A DNA stretch of 64,000 bases from Mesorhizobium sp. L-8-3 (GTDB taxonomy: Bacteria; Pseudomonadota; Alphaproteobacteria; Rhizobiales; Rhizobiaceae): positions 4,279,501 to 4,343,500 of the forward strand of contig NZ_AP023262.1 of the NCBI RefSeq assembly GCF_016756615.1, in the 5' to 3' direction. Both the position numbers and the translations under genes were made by a program. Positions 33,629-42,585 of this stretch are shown one piece after another. The notes below the pieces were generated by a model, which saw only the letters and a list, made by a program, of their open reading frames with translations, ran no database searches and was not told the DNA's origin. How positions within the stretch are numbered: position 1 is the stretch's first letter; every line of letters begins with the position of its first letter.

Positions 33629-34246
33629 ATGTCCCACGATCATCATCACGACCACGACAACGAACTCGATCCCATGGCTGCCCGGGTTCGGGCGCTGGAG
33701 ACGATCCTTGTCGCCAAAGGCCTGATCGATCCCGCGGCGATCGACGCCATCGTGGAAACCTACGAAACCAGGGTCGGGCCGCGCAACGGCGCCAAGGTCG
33801 TCGCCAGGGCCTGGACCGACCCTGATTTCGCCGACTGGCTGAGGCGCGACGCGACCGCGGCGATCGCCTCGCTCGGTTTCACAGGGCGACAGGGCGAGCA
33901 TATGCAGGCGGTGTTCAATTCCGCCGACACGCACAACCTCGTCGTCTGCACGCTCTGCTCCTGCTATCCGTGGTCGGTGCTCGGCCTGCCGCCGGTCTGG
34001 TACAAGGCGCCGCCCTATCGCAGCCGCGCGGTGATCGACCCGCGCGGGGTGCTCGCCGAGTTCGGGCTGACACTGCCCGCCGACATGAAGATCCGGGTCT
34101 GGGATTCGACGGCTGAACTGCGCTACCTGGTGGTGCCGCTGCGGCCATCGGGCACGGAAGGGCTCGGCGAAGCGGAACTCGCGGACTTGGTGACGCGCGA
34201 TTCGATGATCGGCACCGGACTGGCACGGGAGCCTGCGGCGGTATGA
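33629..34246 (+). CDS. nthA: Nitrile hydratase alpha subunit, cobalt type
   Basis: 205 aa from ATG 33629. The metal-binding claw is VCTLCSC (Cys107, Cys110, Ser111, Cys112) followed by YPWSVLGLPPVWYKAPPYRSR. Thr in the second position of the claw is the cobalt-type mark (Ser in iron-type enzymes), and the two outer cysteines are normally oxidised to sulfinic/sulfenic acid. It hydrates nitriles to amides. The N-terminal HDHHHDHD run might bind metal (inference). It overlaps nthB by 4 nt. Confidence 0.95.
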   Translation: MSHDHHHDHDNELDPMAARVRALETILVAKGLIDPAAIDAIVETYETRVGPRNGAKVVARAWTDPDFADWLRRDATAAIASLGFTGRQGEHMQAVFNSADTHNLVVCTLCSCYPWSVLGLPPVWYKAPPYRSRAVIDPRGVLAEFGLTLPADMKIRVWDSTAELRYLVVPLRPSGTEGLGEAELADLVTRDSMIGTGLAREPAAV

Positions 34247-34902
34247 ACGGACCTCATGACCTCGGCGGACAGATGGGCTTCGGCCCGGTCGCACCCGAGA
34301 AGGACGAGCCGCTCTTCCACGCGGCCTGGGAGAAGCGCGCGCTCGGCGTGACGCTCTCGGCCGGCGCCATGGGCGCCTGGACGATCGACGAGAGCAGGCA
34401 TGCGCGCGAAAGCCTGCGTCCCGCAGACTATTATTCGTCCAGCTATTACGAGATCTGGATCAAGGCGCTGGAGGTGCTGCTGCAGCGCCACGGCTTCTTG
34501 ACCGCGCAGGAACTGGCCGAGGGCCGATCGTTGGCTGAAGGCGCGCGCCCGAAGCGTATCTTGAAGGCATCGGACGTGCCGGCCGTGCTGGCCAAGGGCG
34601 GCCCGTGCGACCGGCCCGTGGGCGTACCGGCCCGCTTCAAGGCCGGAGACCGTGTGCGTACGCGGAACTTCCATCCTGAAGGACACACGCGGCTGCCGCG
34701 CTATGCGCGCGCCAAGCTGGGCGTTGTCGAGGCGGTGCGGGACGGTTTCGTTTTCCCCGACGGGAATGCGCATGGCAAGGGCGAGAATCCGCAATGGGTC
34801 TATACCGTGGTCTTCGATGCCGGAGAGATCTGGGGCGAGGGTTGCGATCCCACGCTGAGCGTCTCGATCGACGCCTGGGAGAGCTATCTTGAGCCGGCCT
34901 GA
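34243..34902 (+). CDS. nthB: Nitrile hydratase beta subunit
   Basis: 219 aa. MNGPHDLGGQMGFGPVAPEKDEPLFHAAWEKRALGVTLS at the N-terminus, PADYYSSSYYEIWIKALEVLLQRHGFLT, and the C-terminal FKAGDRVRTRNFHPEGHTRLPRYARAKLGVVEA are family hallmarks. It wraps the alpha subunit and supplies two arginines to the modified cysteines. The order alpha-beta-accessory is that of cobalt-type operons. Its 3' end overlaps the accessory gene by 14 nt. Confidence 0.95.
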   Translation: MNGPHDLGGQMGFGPVAPEKDEPLFHAAWEKRALGVTLSAGAMGAWTIDESRHARESLRPADYYSSSYYEIWIKALEVLLQRHGFLTAQELAEGRSLAEGARPKRILKASDVPAVLAKGGPCDRPVGVPARFKAGDRVRTRNFHPEGHTRLPRYARAKLGVVEAVRDGFVFPDGNAHGKGENPQWVYTVVFDAGEIWGEGCDPTLSVSIDAWESYLEPA

Positions 34903-35278
34903 TGCCGCAGCGAGGGTCTCGCCTGATCTCGATGATCCGGTCTTTGCCGAGCCCTGGCAGGCCGAGGCCTTCGCCATGGTGCTGGCCCTTCATGAGAAGG
35001 GGCTTTTTTCCTGGGGTGAATGGGCCGACACATTGTCGTCGCAACTGAAGAAGCCCGGCGTCGCGGCCGACGGCAGCGACTATTACGATTGCTGGCTGCG
35101 TGCGCTGGAGGCGCTCCTCGCCGCCAAGAGTCTGGCGTCGCCGCAGCATGTCGAGTCGCTGGCCGCTGCGTGGCAGCGCGCCGCCCATGCGACACCTCAC
35201 GGCAAGCCGATCCTGCTCGAGAACGATCCCGAGCGGACGGCGGCTCTATGGCCGTCGGCCGAGAAGCAGGATTCCTGA
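34889..35278 (+). CDS. Nitrile hydratase accessory/activator protein
   Basis: 129 aa. FAEPWQAEAFAMVLALHEKGLFSWGEWADTLSSQLK and DYYDCWLRALEALLAAKSL resemble the N-terminal part of the beta subunit, as the P14K/NhlE chaperones do. These swap alpha subunits to deliver cobalt and oxidise the active-site cysteines. It completes the nitrile hydratase operon. The last 33 nt overlap the convergent DUF1772 gene. Confidence 0.85.
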   Translation: MSRPDAAARVSPDLDDPVFAEPWQAEAFAMVLALHEKGLFSWGEWADTLSSQLKKPGVAADGSDYYDCWLRALEALLAAKSLASPQHVESLAAAWQRAAHATPHGKPILLENDPERTAALWPSAEKQDS

Positions 35279-35791
35279 ACCGGCCGCCAGCAATGCCACG
35301 CCGCTGGCGGCGGTCCTGATATGGTTCCACAATGTCCAGGGATCGGAATAGGCGTGCCATGCCAGGGAAGCCTCGCCGCTTTCGGCGGGCGTGGCGAGTG
35401 AAGCGAGCGCCTGGTTCATCGGGATGTTGACGAAATAGGTCGGCAGGAACGCGCCCATGAGATAGGCGAGGGCGGCGAGCGCGAAGGCGGCGGATGCGCC
35501 GCGCCGGCCTGCGCGTAATGCCGACCCGGCCGTCAGGAGCAGCAGGAGCGGAGCGCCGAAGAAGGCCGGTGCGAAGGCGGCATTGCGCACGACGCGGTTT
35601 ATGCCTTGCATGGCCGCGATGGCCGAGGAACTGTCCGATGCGTCGAGACCCCACATCACCGAGACCGAATAGGCATAAAAGAAGCCGAAGATCGCGCCGG
35701 TCAGCAGCAGCGAAATCGCCGCCAGAACGCTGGAGCGATACGGTATGGCGAAGTCCGGGGAGCCAGCGGGCAAGGCAGGTGTCGTCGTCAT
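35246..35791 (-). CDS. DUF1772 membrane protein
   Basis: 181 aa from ATG 35791. Four hydrophobic segments: VLAAISLLLTGAIFGFFYAYSVSVMWGLD, FAPAFFGAPLLLLLTAGSAL, ASAAFALAALAYLMGAFLPTYFVNIPMNQAL and GVALLAAGSGILLLG. The NIPMNQ motif after helix 3 and the WG...D motif after helix 1 are typical of DUF1772. Its function is unknown. It diverges from a TetR gene across a 152-nt region carrying a likely operator, so it is probably the regulator's target. Confidence 0.85.
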   Translation of the reverse strand: MTTTPALPAGSPDFAIPYRSSVLAAISLLLTGAIFGFFYAYSVSVMWGLDASDSSSAIAAMQGINRVVRNAAFAPAFFGAPLLLLLTAGSALRAGRRGASAAFALAALAYLMGAFLPTYFVNIPMNQALASLATPAESGEASLAWHAYSDPWTLWNHIRTAASGVALLAAGSGILLLGRRP

Positions 35792-35824
35792 AATATCCGT
35801 ACCTCCGCGTCGAAAACGATAACG

Positions 35825-35861
35825 AGTACCGGTTGGTACTGATTGAGTACCACGTAGTACC
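35825..35861. promoter_or_regulatory. TetR operator: four phased GTAC half-sites
   Basis: GTAC occurs at 35826, 35836, 35847 and 35857, each within an AGTACC or GGTACT context, at spacings of 10, 11 and 10 nt. The first pair forms the inverted repeat AGTACC-N4-GGTACT. The array lies in the DUF1772-TetR intergenic region, so two dimers could bind on one DNA face. Confidence 0.7.
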
Positions 35862-35943
35862 TTGTCTCGCAACCCCCGTTGCGCTAAGCGTCGGCGAATA
35901 TCGCTGGCGGGTGCCGCGCTCGCGGTTTCGGAGGGACCTTGCC

Positions 35944-36555
35944 ATGGAGAGTGACGACCTCAGACGGCGCGAAATTCTTGTTGCGGTGCTCGACATCCTC
36001 AAAAGGGACGGCGTGGCTGGTTTGTCGACGGCGGCGCTGGCCGCCGAGGCGCGGTGCTCCAAGTCGACGCTCTATGCGTTGTTCGGTAGCCGCGCCGGCA
36101 TATTGAAAGCGCTGATCTCGGAGCAGTCGCGCTCGGTCAACGAGATGCTCGGCCGCGAGCTCGCCAGCGTCGGCGATCCCGAACGAACACTTGTCGATGC
36201 CGGCGCCGCCCTGTTGGATCTCCTGACCGGTGACGCCTCCGCGGCGATCAACAAGGCCGCAATGGCGGACGCGACGGGCGAGCTCGGCCAACTCCTGCTC
36301 GAGCAGGGACGTGGCCGCACGGCGCCGCTCTTTGCCCAACTGATCGCGAGGCTGCAGGCGGCCGGCGGCATCGGAGCCGCGGATGCCGCTTTCGTCTTCA
36401 AGTCCTTCTACGGATTGTTGGTCGGCGACAGGCAGATCAGGATACTGCTCGGCGATCGCGGCGCGCGGCCGTCGGGCGGCGAGTTCCGGTCCATCGCGGC
36501 CGAAGCCGTTGCGCGGCTGAAGTTACTCTTTCCTGCCTCCACACCCACGGCATGA
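35944..36555 (+). CDS. TetR-family transcriptional regulator
   Basis: 203 aa from ATG 35944, which has GGAGGGA upstream. The HTH is REILVAVLDILKRDGVAGLSTAALAAEARCSKSTLYALFGSRAGILKALI. The C-terminal part (FKSFYGLLVGDRQIRILLGD) resembles the AefR-like C-terminal domain. It probably represses itself and the divergent DUF1772 gene through the phased GTAC array at 35825-35861. The ligand is unknown. Confidence 0.9.
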   Translation: MESDDLRRREILVAVLDILKRDGVAGLSTAALAAEARCSKSTLYALFGSRAGILKALISEQSRSVNEMLGRELASVGDPERTLVDAGAALLDLLTGDASAAINKAAMADATGELGQLLLEQGRGRTAPLFAQLIARLQAAGGIGAADAAFVFKSFYGLLVGDRQIRILLGDRGARPSGGEFRSIAAEAVARLKLLFPASTPTA

Positions 36556-36788
36556 CCTCATTTCATTCGGGGCGCGATGGAGAAGCGCCGCGGCCCTGTC
36601 CGTCGCCCGTCGGCGCAGACCTGACAATGCCGTCTTCCGCGGTTCCGTGGAGGCCGATCCGCCGATGTATCATCGCCAATGGGTGATGCCGCCGTCCGGA
36701 ATCTGCAAAAACTCCGGTCCCGGTGTCACAGACCGAAGGGCCCGATCGTCATCTGGTCGACTGGGTGACGCGAAAGGCGCGAAAGACG

Positions 36789-37703
36789 ATGCACAACAAG
36801 GCGACGGGGCCCGCAACAGGCCCTTGTGACCAGGACGGCATATTCGAGGAGGCCCGGCCAAGGCTGCTCGGACTGGCCTATCGCATTCTCGGCTCGCGAG
36901 CCGATGCCGAGGACGCGGTGCAGGACAGCTATGTCAAATGGCGGCTGGCCGACCGGTCCGCGATCCAGAACCCGGCGTCATGGCTGACGACGATCTGCAC
37001 CCGGCGTTGCCTCGACCTTCTGCGTTCCGCCCATCGCAGCCGCGTCGACTATGTCGGCGCCTGGCTGCCGGAACCGATCCATACGCCGATCGACAACGAA
37101 GCCGATGCAAGACTCGACCTCGCGGGGTCGCTTGCCACCGCATTCCTGCTGATGCTGGAACGGCTGACGCCGAAGGAACGCGCGGCCTATCTCCTGCACG
37201 AGATCTTCGACGTTTCCTATCCGGAGATCGCCGAAACGCTCGGCATCCAGGAGGCCGCTGGCCGAAAGCTCGTATCGCGCGCCAAGGCCAGCATCGACCA
37301 GGCCAAGGTACGGCATGCGACGCCGGTCGACCGCCAGGAGGAACTGCTTGCCGCCTTCCAGGCGGCCATCACGGAAGGTGTTCCTGGAAAACTCGCAATG
37401 CTGCTCTCCGACGATATCCGGCTCAGCGCCGACGGCGGCGGCAAGGTGCCGACGGTCTCAGGCACGCTGATCGGCAGGGCGGCGGTGGTCGCGTTCGCGA
37501 CGGAGCGGCTGCATGACTTCTGGGCCGCGTACGACTGGACGATCGCCGACATCAACGGCGGCCGCGGCATCGTGCTCCGCCTGGGCGGCGCGACCGCGGC
37601 GACAGTGAGTTTCGCCTATGATGAAGAAGGCAAGGCGACCGACATCTTCATCATGCGCAACCCCGACAAGCTCAGCCGCCTCGACGCGGTGTCGATCCAC
37701 TAG
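36789..37703 (+). CDS. ECF sigma factor with C-terminal SnoaL-like domain (SigJ/ECF41 type)
   Basis: 304 aa from ATG 36789; a start at 36723 is possible but not conserved. Sigma2 (EARPRLLGLAYRILGSRADAEDAVQDSYVKW) and sigma4 (LTPKERAAYLLHEIFDVSYPEIAETLGIQEAAGRKLVSRAKASI) are followed by a C-terminal extension of about 120 residues with the NTF2/SnoaL pattern. In this group the extension replaces a separate anti-sigma factor. The usual partner, a carboxymuconolactone decarboxylase-like gene, is not next to it here. Confidence 0.9.
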   Translation: MHNKATGPATGPCDQDGIFEEARPRLLGLAYRILGSRADAEDAVQDSYVKWRLADRSAIQNPASWLTTICTRRCLDLLRSAHRSRVDYVGAWLPEPIHTPIDNEADARLDLAGSLATAFLLMLERLTPKERAAYLLHEIFDVSYPEIAETLGIQEAAGRKLVSRAKASIDQAKVRHATPVDRQEELLAAFQAAITEGVPGKLAMLLSDDIRLSADGGGKVPTVSGTLIGRAAVVAFATERLHDFWAAYDWTIADINGGRGIVLRLGGATAATVSFAYDEEGKATDIFIMRNPDKLSRLDAVSIH

Positions 37704-37877
37704 GCAACGGTCGGCAGCCGCGGCCGATCGGCGGCAATGCCTCGGGCAACGCACGCGCCTCGTGGCAGGGAATGTTCGATTTCCTGGCGAAGGCGCCCAA
37801 ACTGCCGGGGTCGTGACTGGCCATCGAGGGGTGTCGTGGCTCTTGCCCTTTGAGCGAGAATCCTGTCTGTCGGTGCG

Positions 37878-39005
37878 ATGGAATTCTCTCCTCAGCAGGA
37901 CGACGCGCTGAAGGCGGTGGCGCGCTGGCTGAAATCCGGCCGCCCCCAGATCTTCCGCCTGTTCGGTTATGCGGGAACGGGCAAGACGACGCTCGCGCGG
38001 CATTTCGCCGAACATGTCGACGGCCAGGTGCAGTTCGCGGCCTTCACCGGCAAGGCCGCGCAGGTTCTGCGATCGAAGGGCGCCACCAACGCCCGCACCA
38101 TCCACTCGCTGATCTATCGGCCGCGCGGCGAGGAGGCCGTCGAGGACGAGGCGACCGGCAAGACCTCGATGTCGCCGACCTTCACGCTCAACCGGCAGAG
38201 CCCGGTGGCCAAGGCCAAGCTGATCATCATCGACGAATGCTCCATGGTGGACGAGCCGCTCGGTCGCGACCTCCAGTCCTTCGGCACCCCGATCCTTGTG
38301 CTCGGCGATCCCGGCCAGTTGCCGCCGATCTCGGGCGGCGGCTTCTTCACCGAGCACGAGCCGGATTTTCTGCTGACCGAGATCCACCGGCAGGCGCGCG
38401 ACAATCCGATCATCCGGCTGGCGCTCGACGTTCGCGAAGGCCGCGAATTCATGCACGGCGACTACGGCACGGCGCAGGTCATCAGCCGCGAGCAGGTCAA
38501 TCAGGATCTGGTGCTCGCCGCCGATCAGGTGCTGGTCGGCGTCAATCGCACGCGGCGGCGCTACAATCACCGCCTGCGCGAATTGAAAGGCTTCACCGCG
38601 GACTATCCGCAGGCGGGCGACAAGCTGGTCTGCCTGAGGAACGACCCCAGCAAGGGCCTGCTCAACGGGTCATTGTGGAAGGTGATGACGTCGTCGCGCG
38701 AGACGGTGAAGCCCGGCATCAATCTGCTGGTTTCTCCCGAGGAGGACGATCCGGACCGCGGCGTCGCCAAGATCAAGCTGCTGAAGGCGGCCTTCGAAGA
38801 CCCCGACGGCGAGATACCGTGGAGCACCAGGAAGCGCTACGACGATTTCGACTACGGATACGCGCTCACCGTGCACAAGGCACAGGGCTCGCAGTGGGAC
38901 AATGTGGTGCTGTTCGACGAGAGCTATGCTTTCAAGGAGACACGTCAGCGCTGGCTCTACACGGCGATCACCCGCGCCGCGAACCGGCTGACCGTGGTGC
39001 GCTAA
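37878..39005 (+). CDS. RecD-like ATP-dependent DNA helicase
   Basis: 375 aa. SF1B helicase motifs: Walker A GYAGTGKTTLARHF, AAFTGKAAQVLRSKG, DEAD-like IIIDECSMVD, LGDPGQLPPI, and the C-terminal VHKAQGSQWDNVVLFDES and YTAITRAANRLTVV. It is a short RecD2/viral-type helicase without the N-terminal domain of full RecD2. The overlapping longer frame 37850-39316 in another phase is a shadow. It ends directly against the convergent STAS-like gene. Confidence 0.9.
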   Translation: MEFSPQQDDALKAVARWLKSGRPQIFRLFGYAGTGKTTLARHFAEHVDGQVQFAAFTGKAAQVLRSKGATNARTIHSLIYRPRGEEAVEDEATGKTSMSPTFTLNRQSPVAKAKLIIIDECSMVDEPLGRDLQSFGTPILVLGDPGQLPPISGGGFFTEHEPDFLLTEIHRQARDNPIIRLALDVREGREFMHGDYGTAQVISREQVNQDLVLAADQVLVGVNRTRRRYNHRLRELKGFTADYPQAGDKLVCLRNDPSKGLLNGSLWKVMTSSRETVKPGINLLVSPEEDDPDRGVAKIKLLKAAFEDPDGEIPWSTRKRYDDFDYGYALTVHKAQGSQWDNVVLFDESYAFKETRQRWLYTAITRAANRLTVVR

Positions 39006-39401
39006 TCAGCGATCCAGGGGCTGGCCGCCGATCCACTCCCAGGCCCCGGCGTCAGTGTCGAAATGGCGCGTCTGGACCGGCGTCAGCGGCCCGAATATGC
39101 CGAGCACGATGCGTATCCAGGCTGGTCCGCCGACGACGGCATATTTGCGGATGCGGCGCAGCGCCTTGGTCTTGCCGCGGATCGTCGACTGATCGAAGGC
39201 TGCGCCCCAGTCGAACCCCTCATATTGCGAGAGCCGCACGAGAAGATCGATCTTGTCGTGCTCCTCATAGGCGGCTTCGAGCAGACCGTAGGCGTTTTCG
39301 AGATCGGCGGCCGTGAAGTGGCCGACGACTTCGAGCGCGCAGAGGTCGGGGCGATCGGTATCGATGCGGCGAATGGCGGGCAGGGGCTCCGTCGTCTGCA
39401 T
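39006..39401 (-). CDS. SpoIIAA-like (STAS-fold) protein
   Basis: 131 aa. LCALEVVGHFTAADLENAYGLLEAAYEEHDKIDLLVRLSQYEGFDWGAAFDQ and YAVVGGPAWIRIVLGIFGPLTPVQTRHFDTDAGAWEWI fit the SpoIIAA-like family (PF11964), small cytoplasmic or membrane-associated proteins of unknown role. The phospho-Ser region of true anti-sigma antagonists is not obvious. Its stop abuts the helicase stop. Confidence 0.75.
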   Translation of the reverse strand: MQTTEPLPAIRRIDTDRPDLCALEVVGHFTAADLENAYGLLEAAYEEHDKIDLLVRLSQYEGFDWGAAFDQSTIRGKTKALRRIRKYAVVGGPAWIRIVLGIFGPLTPVQTRHFDTDAGAWEWIGGQPLDR

Positions 39402-39519
39402 GGCCGGACCTTTCCGAAGGGGAACTCGAGAGAATTTCTCTGGAACACAGAAATTCCCTGTCTGTTCCCGAAGAAGCCATTATAGCTTGCCCGCGCAACG
39501 CCGACGACGAGGGAATTTC

Positions 39520-40260
39520 ATGCCCGCCAAGCTTTCCGTGAACCTCAACGCCATCGCCATGCTGAGAAACCGGCGCGATCTGCCATGGCCGAGCGTCACC
39601 GGGCTCGGCCGCATCGCGCTTTCGGCCGGAGCTCATGGCCTGACCGTGCATCCGCGGCCCGACGAACGTCACACGCGCCATTCGGACCTGCCCGAAATCC
39701 GCGCGCTGATCGACGACGAATTCCCGACCGCCGAATTCAACATCGAAGGCTATCCGACCGAGGATTTCCTGCGCCTGGTCGAGAAGAACCAGCCTGACCA
39801 GGTGACGCTGGTGCCCGACGACCCGGCACAGGCGACCTCGGACCATGGCTGGGATTTCAAGAAATTGTCGGCGTTCCTCACGCCGGTCGTGAAGCGCCTG
39901 AAGAAGGGCGGCTTCCGGGTCTCGCTGTTCTCCGACCCCGATCCGGACGGCGTTGTGGCCGCGCGGGACACCGGCGCCGACCGCATCGAGCTCTATACGG
40001 GCCCCTACGGAAGCTTCCACGACGATTCAGCAAAGGCCGCCAGGGAGCTGGAAAAGCTCGGAAAAACCGCCGAAGCCGCGAGGTCTGCGGGGCTGGACGT
40101 CAATGCCGGGCACGATCTGACGGTCGCCAACCTGCCGGCGCTCGCCAGGCGCATCCCCCATCTGGCCGAAGTCTCGATCGGCCATGGCCTGACCGCCGAC
40201 GCTCTGGAATATGGCATGGCCGGGACGGTCGGCCGGTTCCTGAAGGCCTGCGGCTGGTAG
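39520..40260 (+). CDS. pdxJ: Pyridoxine 5'-phosphate synthase
   Basis: 246 aa from ATG 39520. LSVNLNAIAMLRNRRDLPWPSV, the phosphate/active-site segment GLTVHPRPDERHTRHSDL, FNIEGYPTEDFL, DRIELYTGPYG and VNAGHDLTVANLP are PdxJ hallmarks. It condenses 1-deoxyxylulose 5-phosphate with aminoacetone phosphate to make vitamin B6. The longer frame from 39313 is antisense to the STAS gene. It ends at a strong hairpin shared with the convergent aldoxime dehydratase gene. Confidence 0.95.
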   Translation: MPAKLSVNLNAIAMLRNRRDLPWPSVTGLGRIALSAGAHGLTVHPRPDERHTRHSDLPEIRALIDDEFPTAEFNIEGYPTEDFLRLVEKNQPDQVTLVPDDPAQATSDHGWDFKKLSAFLTPVVKRLKKGGFRVSLFSDPDPDGVVAARDTGADRIELYTGPYGSFHDDSAKAARELEKLGKTAEAARSAGLDVNAGHDLTVANLPALARRIPHLAEVSIGHGLTADALEYGMAGTVGRFLKACGW

Positions 40261-40270
40261 TGGGAAAAGC

Positions 40271-40306
40271 GGGGCGGCGAGCCGATCGTGTCGGCGAAGC
40301 CGCCCC
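40271..40306. terminator. Bidirectional hairpin between pdxJ and the aldoxime dehydratase gene
   Basis: GGGGCGGC and GCCGCCCC form an 8-bp stem enclosing an inner GCCGA/TCGGC stem. It lies between two convergent genes. A short T run follows on the minus strand (GCTTTTCC). Confidence 0.6.
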
Positions 40307-40311
40307 AGCTC

Positions 40312-41373
40312 TCAGTTTGCCGAGCGCAGCATCCCCGTGCTCGGGTGGCAGTTGAAATATTCGAAGAACTGCTCCTCCTCCGCCGCGACCGTCACCTCAT
40401 GGTAGAGCCTGAGCTTGGCCGCAGGGCCGAGCCGTGACAGATATTTCATCGCTGCGCCGAAGATGGCCACATGGGTAGGATGCGATTCCGACCAGCGATC
40501 GAGCGCGTCGAGGCTGTGCCACCAACTCATGCCGAAGCTCTTTTCCACTGGCCGTCCGTCGGACCCCAGAACCTGCATATAGCGGTTGGCGAAGCAGCCG
40601 CATGCCAGGCCCTCGTCACGCAGGAAATCCATACCGGCGCGCAGCACCGGCTCGACATCCTGCAGGTAGAGGCGCCGCTCTTCGTCATCCGTGTCGGTCC
40701 AGTCCTGGCCGGAGCGGATCAGGCAGATGTTCCGATGCGGCGTCACCCGCCGATGCTTCTTGGAGCCGTCGACGCGCGGAGCCCCGCGAGGCGCCATGTC
40801 ATCGGTCTGGGACAGCGGGATGCGGTCGCGCATGCCGCCCCAATAGGCATGTTCCCGCACCATGCCGCTGAGCCCATCCGCCAGTGCGCCGACGCCTTCC
40901 GGCCGGCCGGTCGACGAGAACAGCGTCTCGTATCGGTCGATCGATGGCCGGAGCACTTCGGTGAAGAAGCCGAGCGGGGTGTCCGGTCTTTCGCTGCCGG
41001 CCCAGTTCACGCCGTGGCGCGCGAACCAGCGATCGAAGCGATGCGGATCGTCCCAATATGCGATCGAGACGACGGTCGGGAAGTTGGCTTCATCGATATA
41101 GGAGGCGCGGTCCCAATGGCCGGGACCGTCCTCGGCACTGAAAGCTTCGGCGATGGCCGCGAGCGGCACTCTCACGACGTCGCCGTCGATCGTCCGGGAC
41201 TGGAGGCCGAAATAGGCCATGACCACGCGCTTCACGTCCGGCTTGTGACGCGCGACGTAAGACGGGTAGGGCGGTTGATAATCGTCACGCACCCTTGGGT
41301 GGCGTGTTCGTGCCACGCCGGGATGGTGCGAACGCACCACCCTGAGATGTTGGGGAATGGCCGCTTCCATCAC
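40312..41373 (-). CDS. oxd: Aldoxime dehydratase (haem enzyme)
   Basis: 353 aa, the family length. Blocks typical of phenylacetaldoxime/aliphatic aldoxime dehydratases: VMAYFGLQSR, YWDDPHRFDRWF, EHAYWGGMRDRIPLSQTD (Arg182), and FGMSWWHSLDALDRWSESHPTHVAIFGAAMKYL. Conserved His286, His298 and His301 are candidates for the haem ligand and the distal acid-base His known in this family. It dehydrates aldoximes to nitriles with ferrous haem. Its start overlaps the nitrilase stop by 4 nt, so they form an operon, with the nitrilase gene first. Confidence 0.92.
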   Translation of the reverse strand: MMEAAIPQHLRVVRSHHPGVARTRHPRVRDDYQPPYPSYVARHKPDVKRVVMAYFGLQSRTIDGDVVRVPLAAIAEAFSAEDGPGHWDRASYIDEANFPTVVSIAYWDDPHRFDRWFARHGVNWAGSERPDTPLGFFTEVLRPSIDRYETLFSSTGRPEGVGALADGLSGMVREHAYWGGMRDRIPLSQTDDMAPRGAPRVDGSKKHRRVTPHRNICLIRSGQDWTDTDDEERRLYLQDVEPVLRAGMDFLRDEGLACGCFANRYMQVLGSDGRPVEKSFGMSWWHSLDALDRWSESHPTHVAIFGAAMKYLSRLGPAAKLRLYHEVTVAAEEEQFFEYFNCHPSTGMLRSAN

Positions 41374-42431
41374 GCGGCCTCGTCATCCTGGCCGATGAGG
41401 GCGACGATGTCCGCGCGCATGGCCGGAGCGGAAGCCGCTTCCTCCCAGTCGCGCGTCACCTCCGCCGCCGCCCTCCGTTTCGACACGACCCGGTCGCCCG
41501 GCGTCTTGTCGAGCAGCAGGCGCGTCACGTCCGGCCGCGAATAGTGGCCCGCCGGATCGGCCGCCGCCTTGGCGAGCGAGATCATGCCGAGATCGATGTC
41601 GGCATAGACGAGGCCCTCGACGTCCTCCGGCAGCGGTTCGTGCATCAACTGGCCATCTGGCGCATAGATCCGGGCGAAACCGCCGCCCGCCTGGAGCAGG
41701 GCCCGTTTCGTGTCGTCGGTGCACATCAGCTCGACCATTTCCTTCGACACGGTGTTGCAGGGAGCGAGCACGAAGCAGGAGCCTTCGACCGCATAGATGC
41801 GGCTCGCCGCATTGTTGACCTCGTGGCCGAGCGCATAGGCGCCGCCGCGATAGAGCGAGAAGCTCGGCCAGGCGGCGATATGAACCTGCTCGTTCTGCGC
41901 ATACATGGCGTATTTCGAGAGGGGCTGGAGGTGCTCCCAGCAGCACAGCGCGCCGACCCGGCCGAGCCTTGTGTCGAAGACCGACAGGTCGGAACCGTCG
42001 CCCTCGCCGAACACGGTGCGCTCGACATGGGTGGGCTTGAGCTTGCGGCGCATCGCGATTGTCCTGCCGTCGGCATCGATGATCCACTGGCCCATATAGA
42101 GGCTGCCACCCTGCTTCTCGCTGTGCCCCAGCACGACCATGATGCCGTTGTCCCTGGCCGCCTTGGCGATGCGCTCGGCCTGCGGCGAGCCGTAGACCAG
42201 CGAATTGTCATGATAGCGCTGGATGAACTGCATGCTCCACGCGGGGGCGTCCAGCCAGACGAACCAGGGATAACCGGGGATCCACGTCTCGGGGAAAGCG
42301 ACGAGTTCGGCGCCGCCGCGCGCCGCTTCCGCGATCAAGGCTTCCGTCTTGTCGACCGTCGCATCGAGGTCGAGGAAGACAGGCGCCGCCTGGACGGCCG
42401 CTGCACGGAATTTGGGGTGAACGATGGACAT
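41370..42431 (-). CDS. Nitrilase
   Basis: 353 aa. The Glu-Lys-Cys catalytic triad lies in VAFPETWIPGYPWFVW (Glu), RRKLKPTHVERTVFGEGDG (Lys) and GALCCWEHLQPLSKYAMYAQNEQVHIAAWPSF (Cys). The length and the PTHVER and CWEHLQPL signatures indicate a true nitrilase making carboxylic acid and ammonia, rather than an amidase branch. It should use nitriles made by the aldoxime dehydratase encoded next to it. The divergent AraC-type gene at 42586 is the likely regulator. Confidence 0.93.
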   Translation of the reverse strand: MSIVHPKFRAAAVQAAPVFLDLDATVDKTEALIAEAARGGAELVAFPETWIPGYPWFVWLDAPAWSMQFIQRYHDNSLVYGSPQAERIAKAARDNGIMVVLGHSEKQGGSLYMGQWIIDADGRTIAMRRKLKPTHVERTVFGEGDGSDLSVFDTRLGRVGALCCWEHLQPLSKYAMYAQNEQVHIAAWPSFSLYRGGAYALGHEVNNAASRIYAVEGSCFVLAPCNTVSKEMVELMCTDDTKRALLQAGGGFARIYAPDGQLMHEPLPEDVEGLVYADIDLGMISLAKAAADPAGHYSRPDVTRLLLDKTPGDRVVSKRRAAAEVTRDWEEAASAPAMRADIVALIGQDDEAA

Positions 42432-42585
42432 GCTTGCTCCTCCTGTGATGGCGATATCGCCTCCATGGCGGAATTATAGGCGCCCGGCGAATGGTCGCTT
42501 GTCCGATCGGCGCGCCATTCTTGACTGGGGATCGCAGCCTGCCGATTCCGATGGACATGGCGGGGCCGAGTGCTAGCCTGACGCA

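Noticed and set aside
37850..39316. 488-aa plus-strand frame in another phase over the helicase
   Set aside because: The helicase frame 37878-39005 contains all SF1 motifs; this one has only Arg/Gly-rich sequence.
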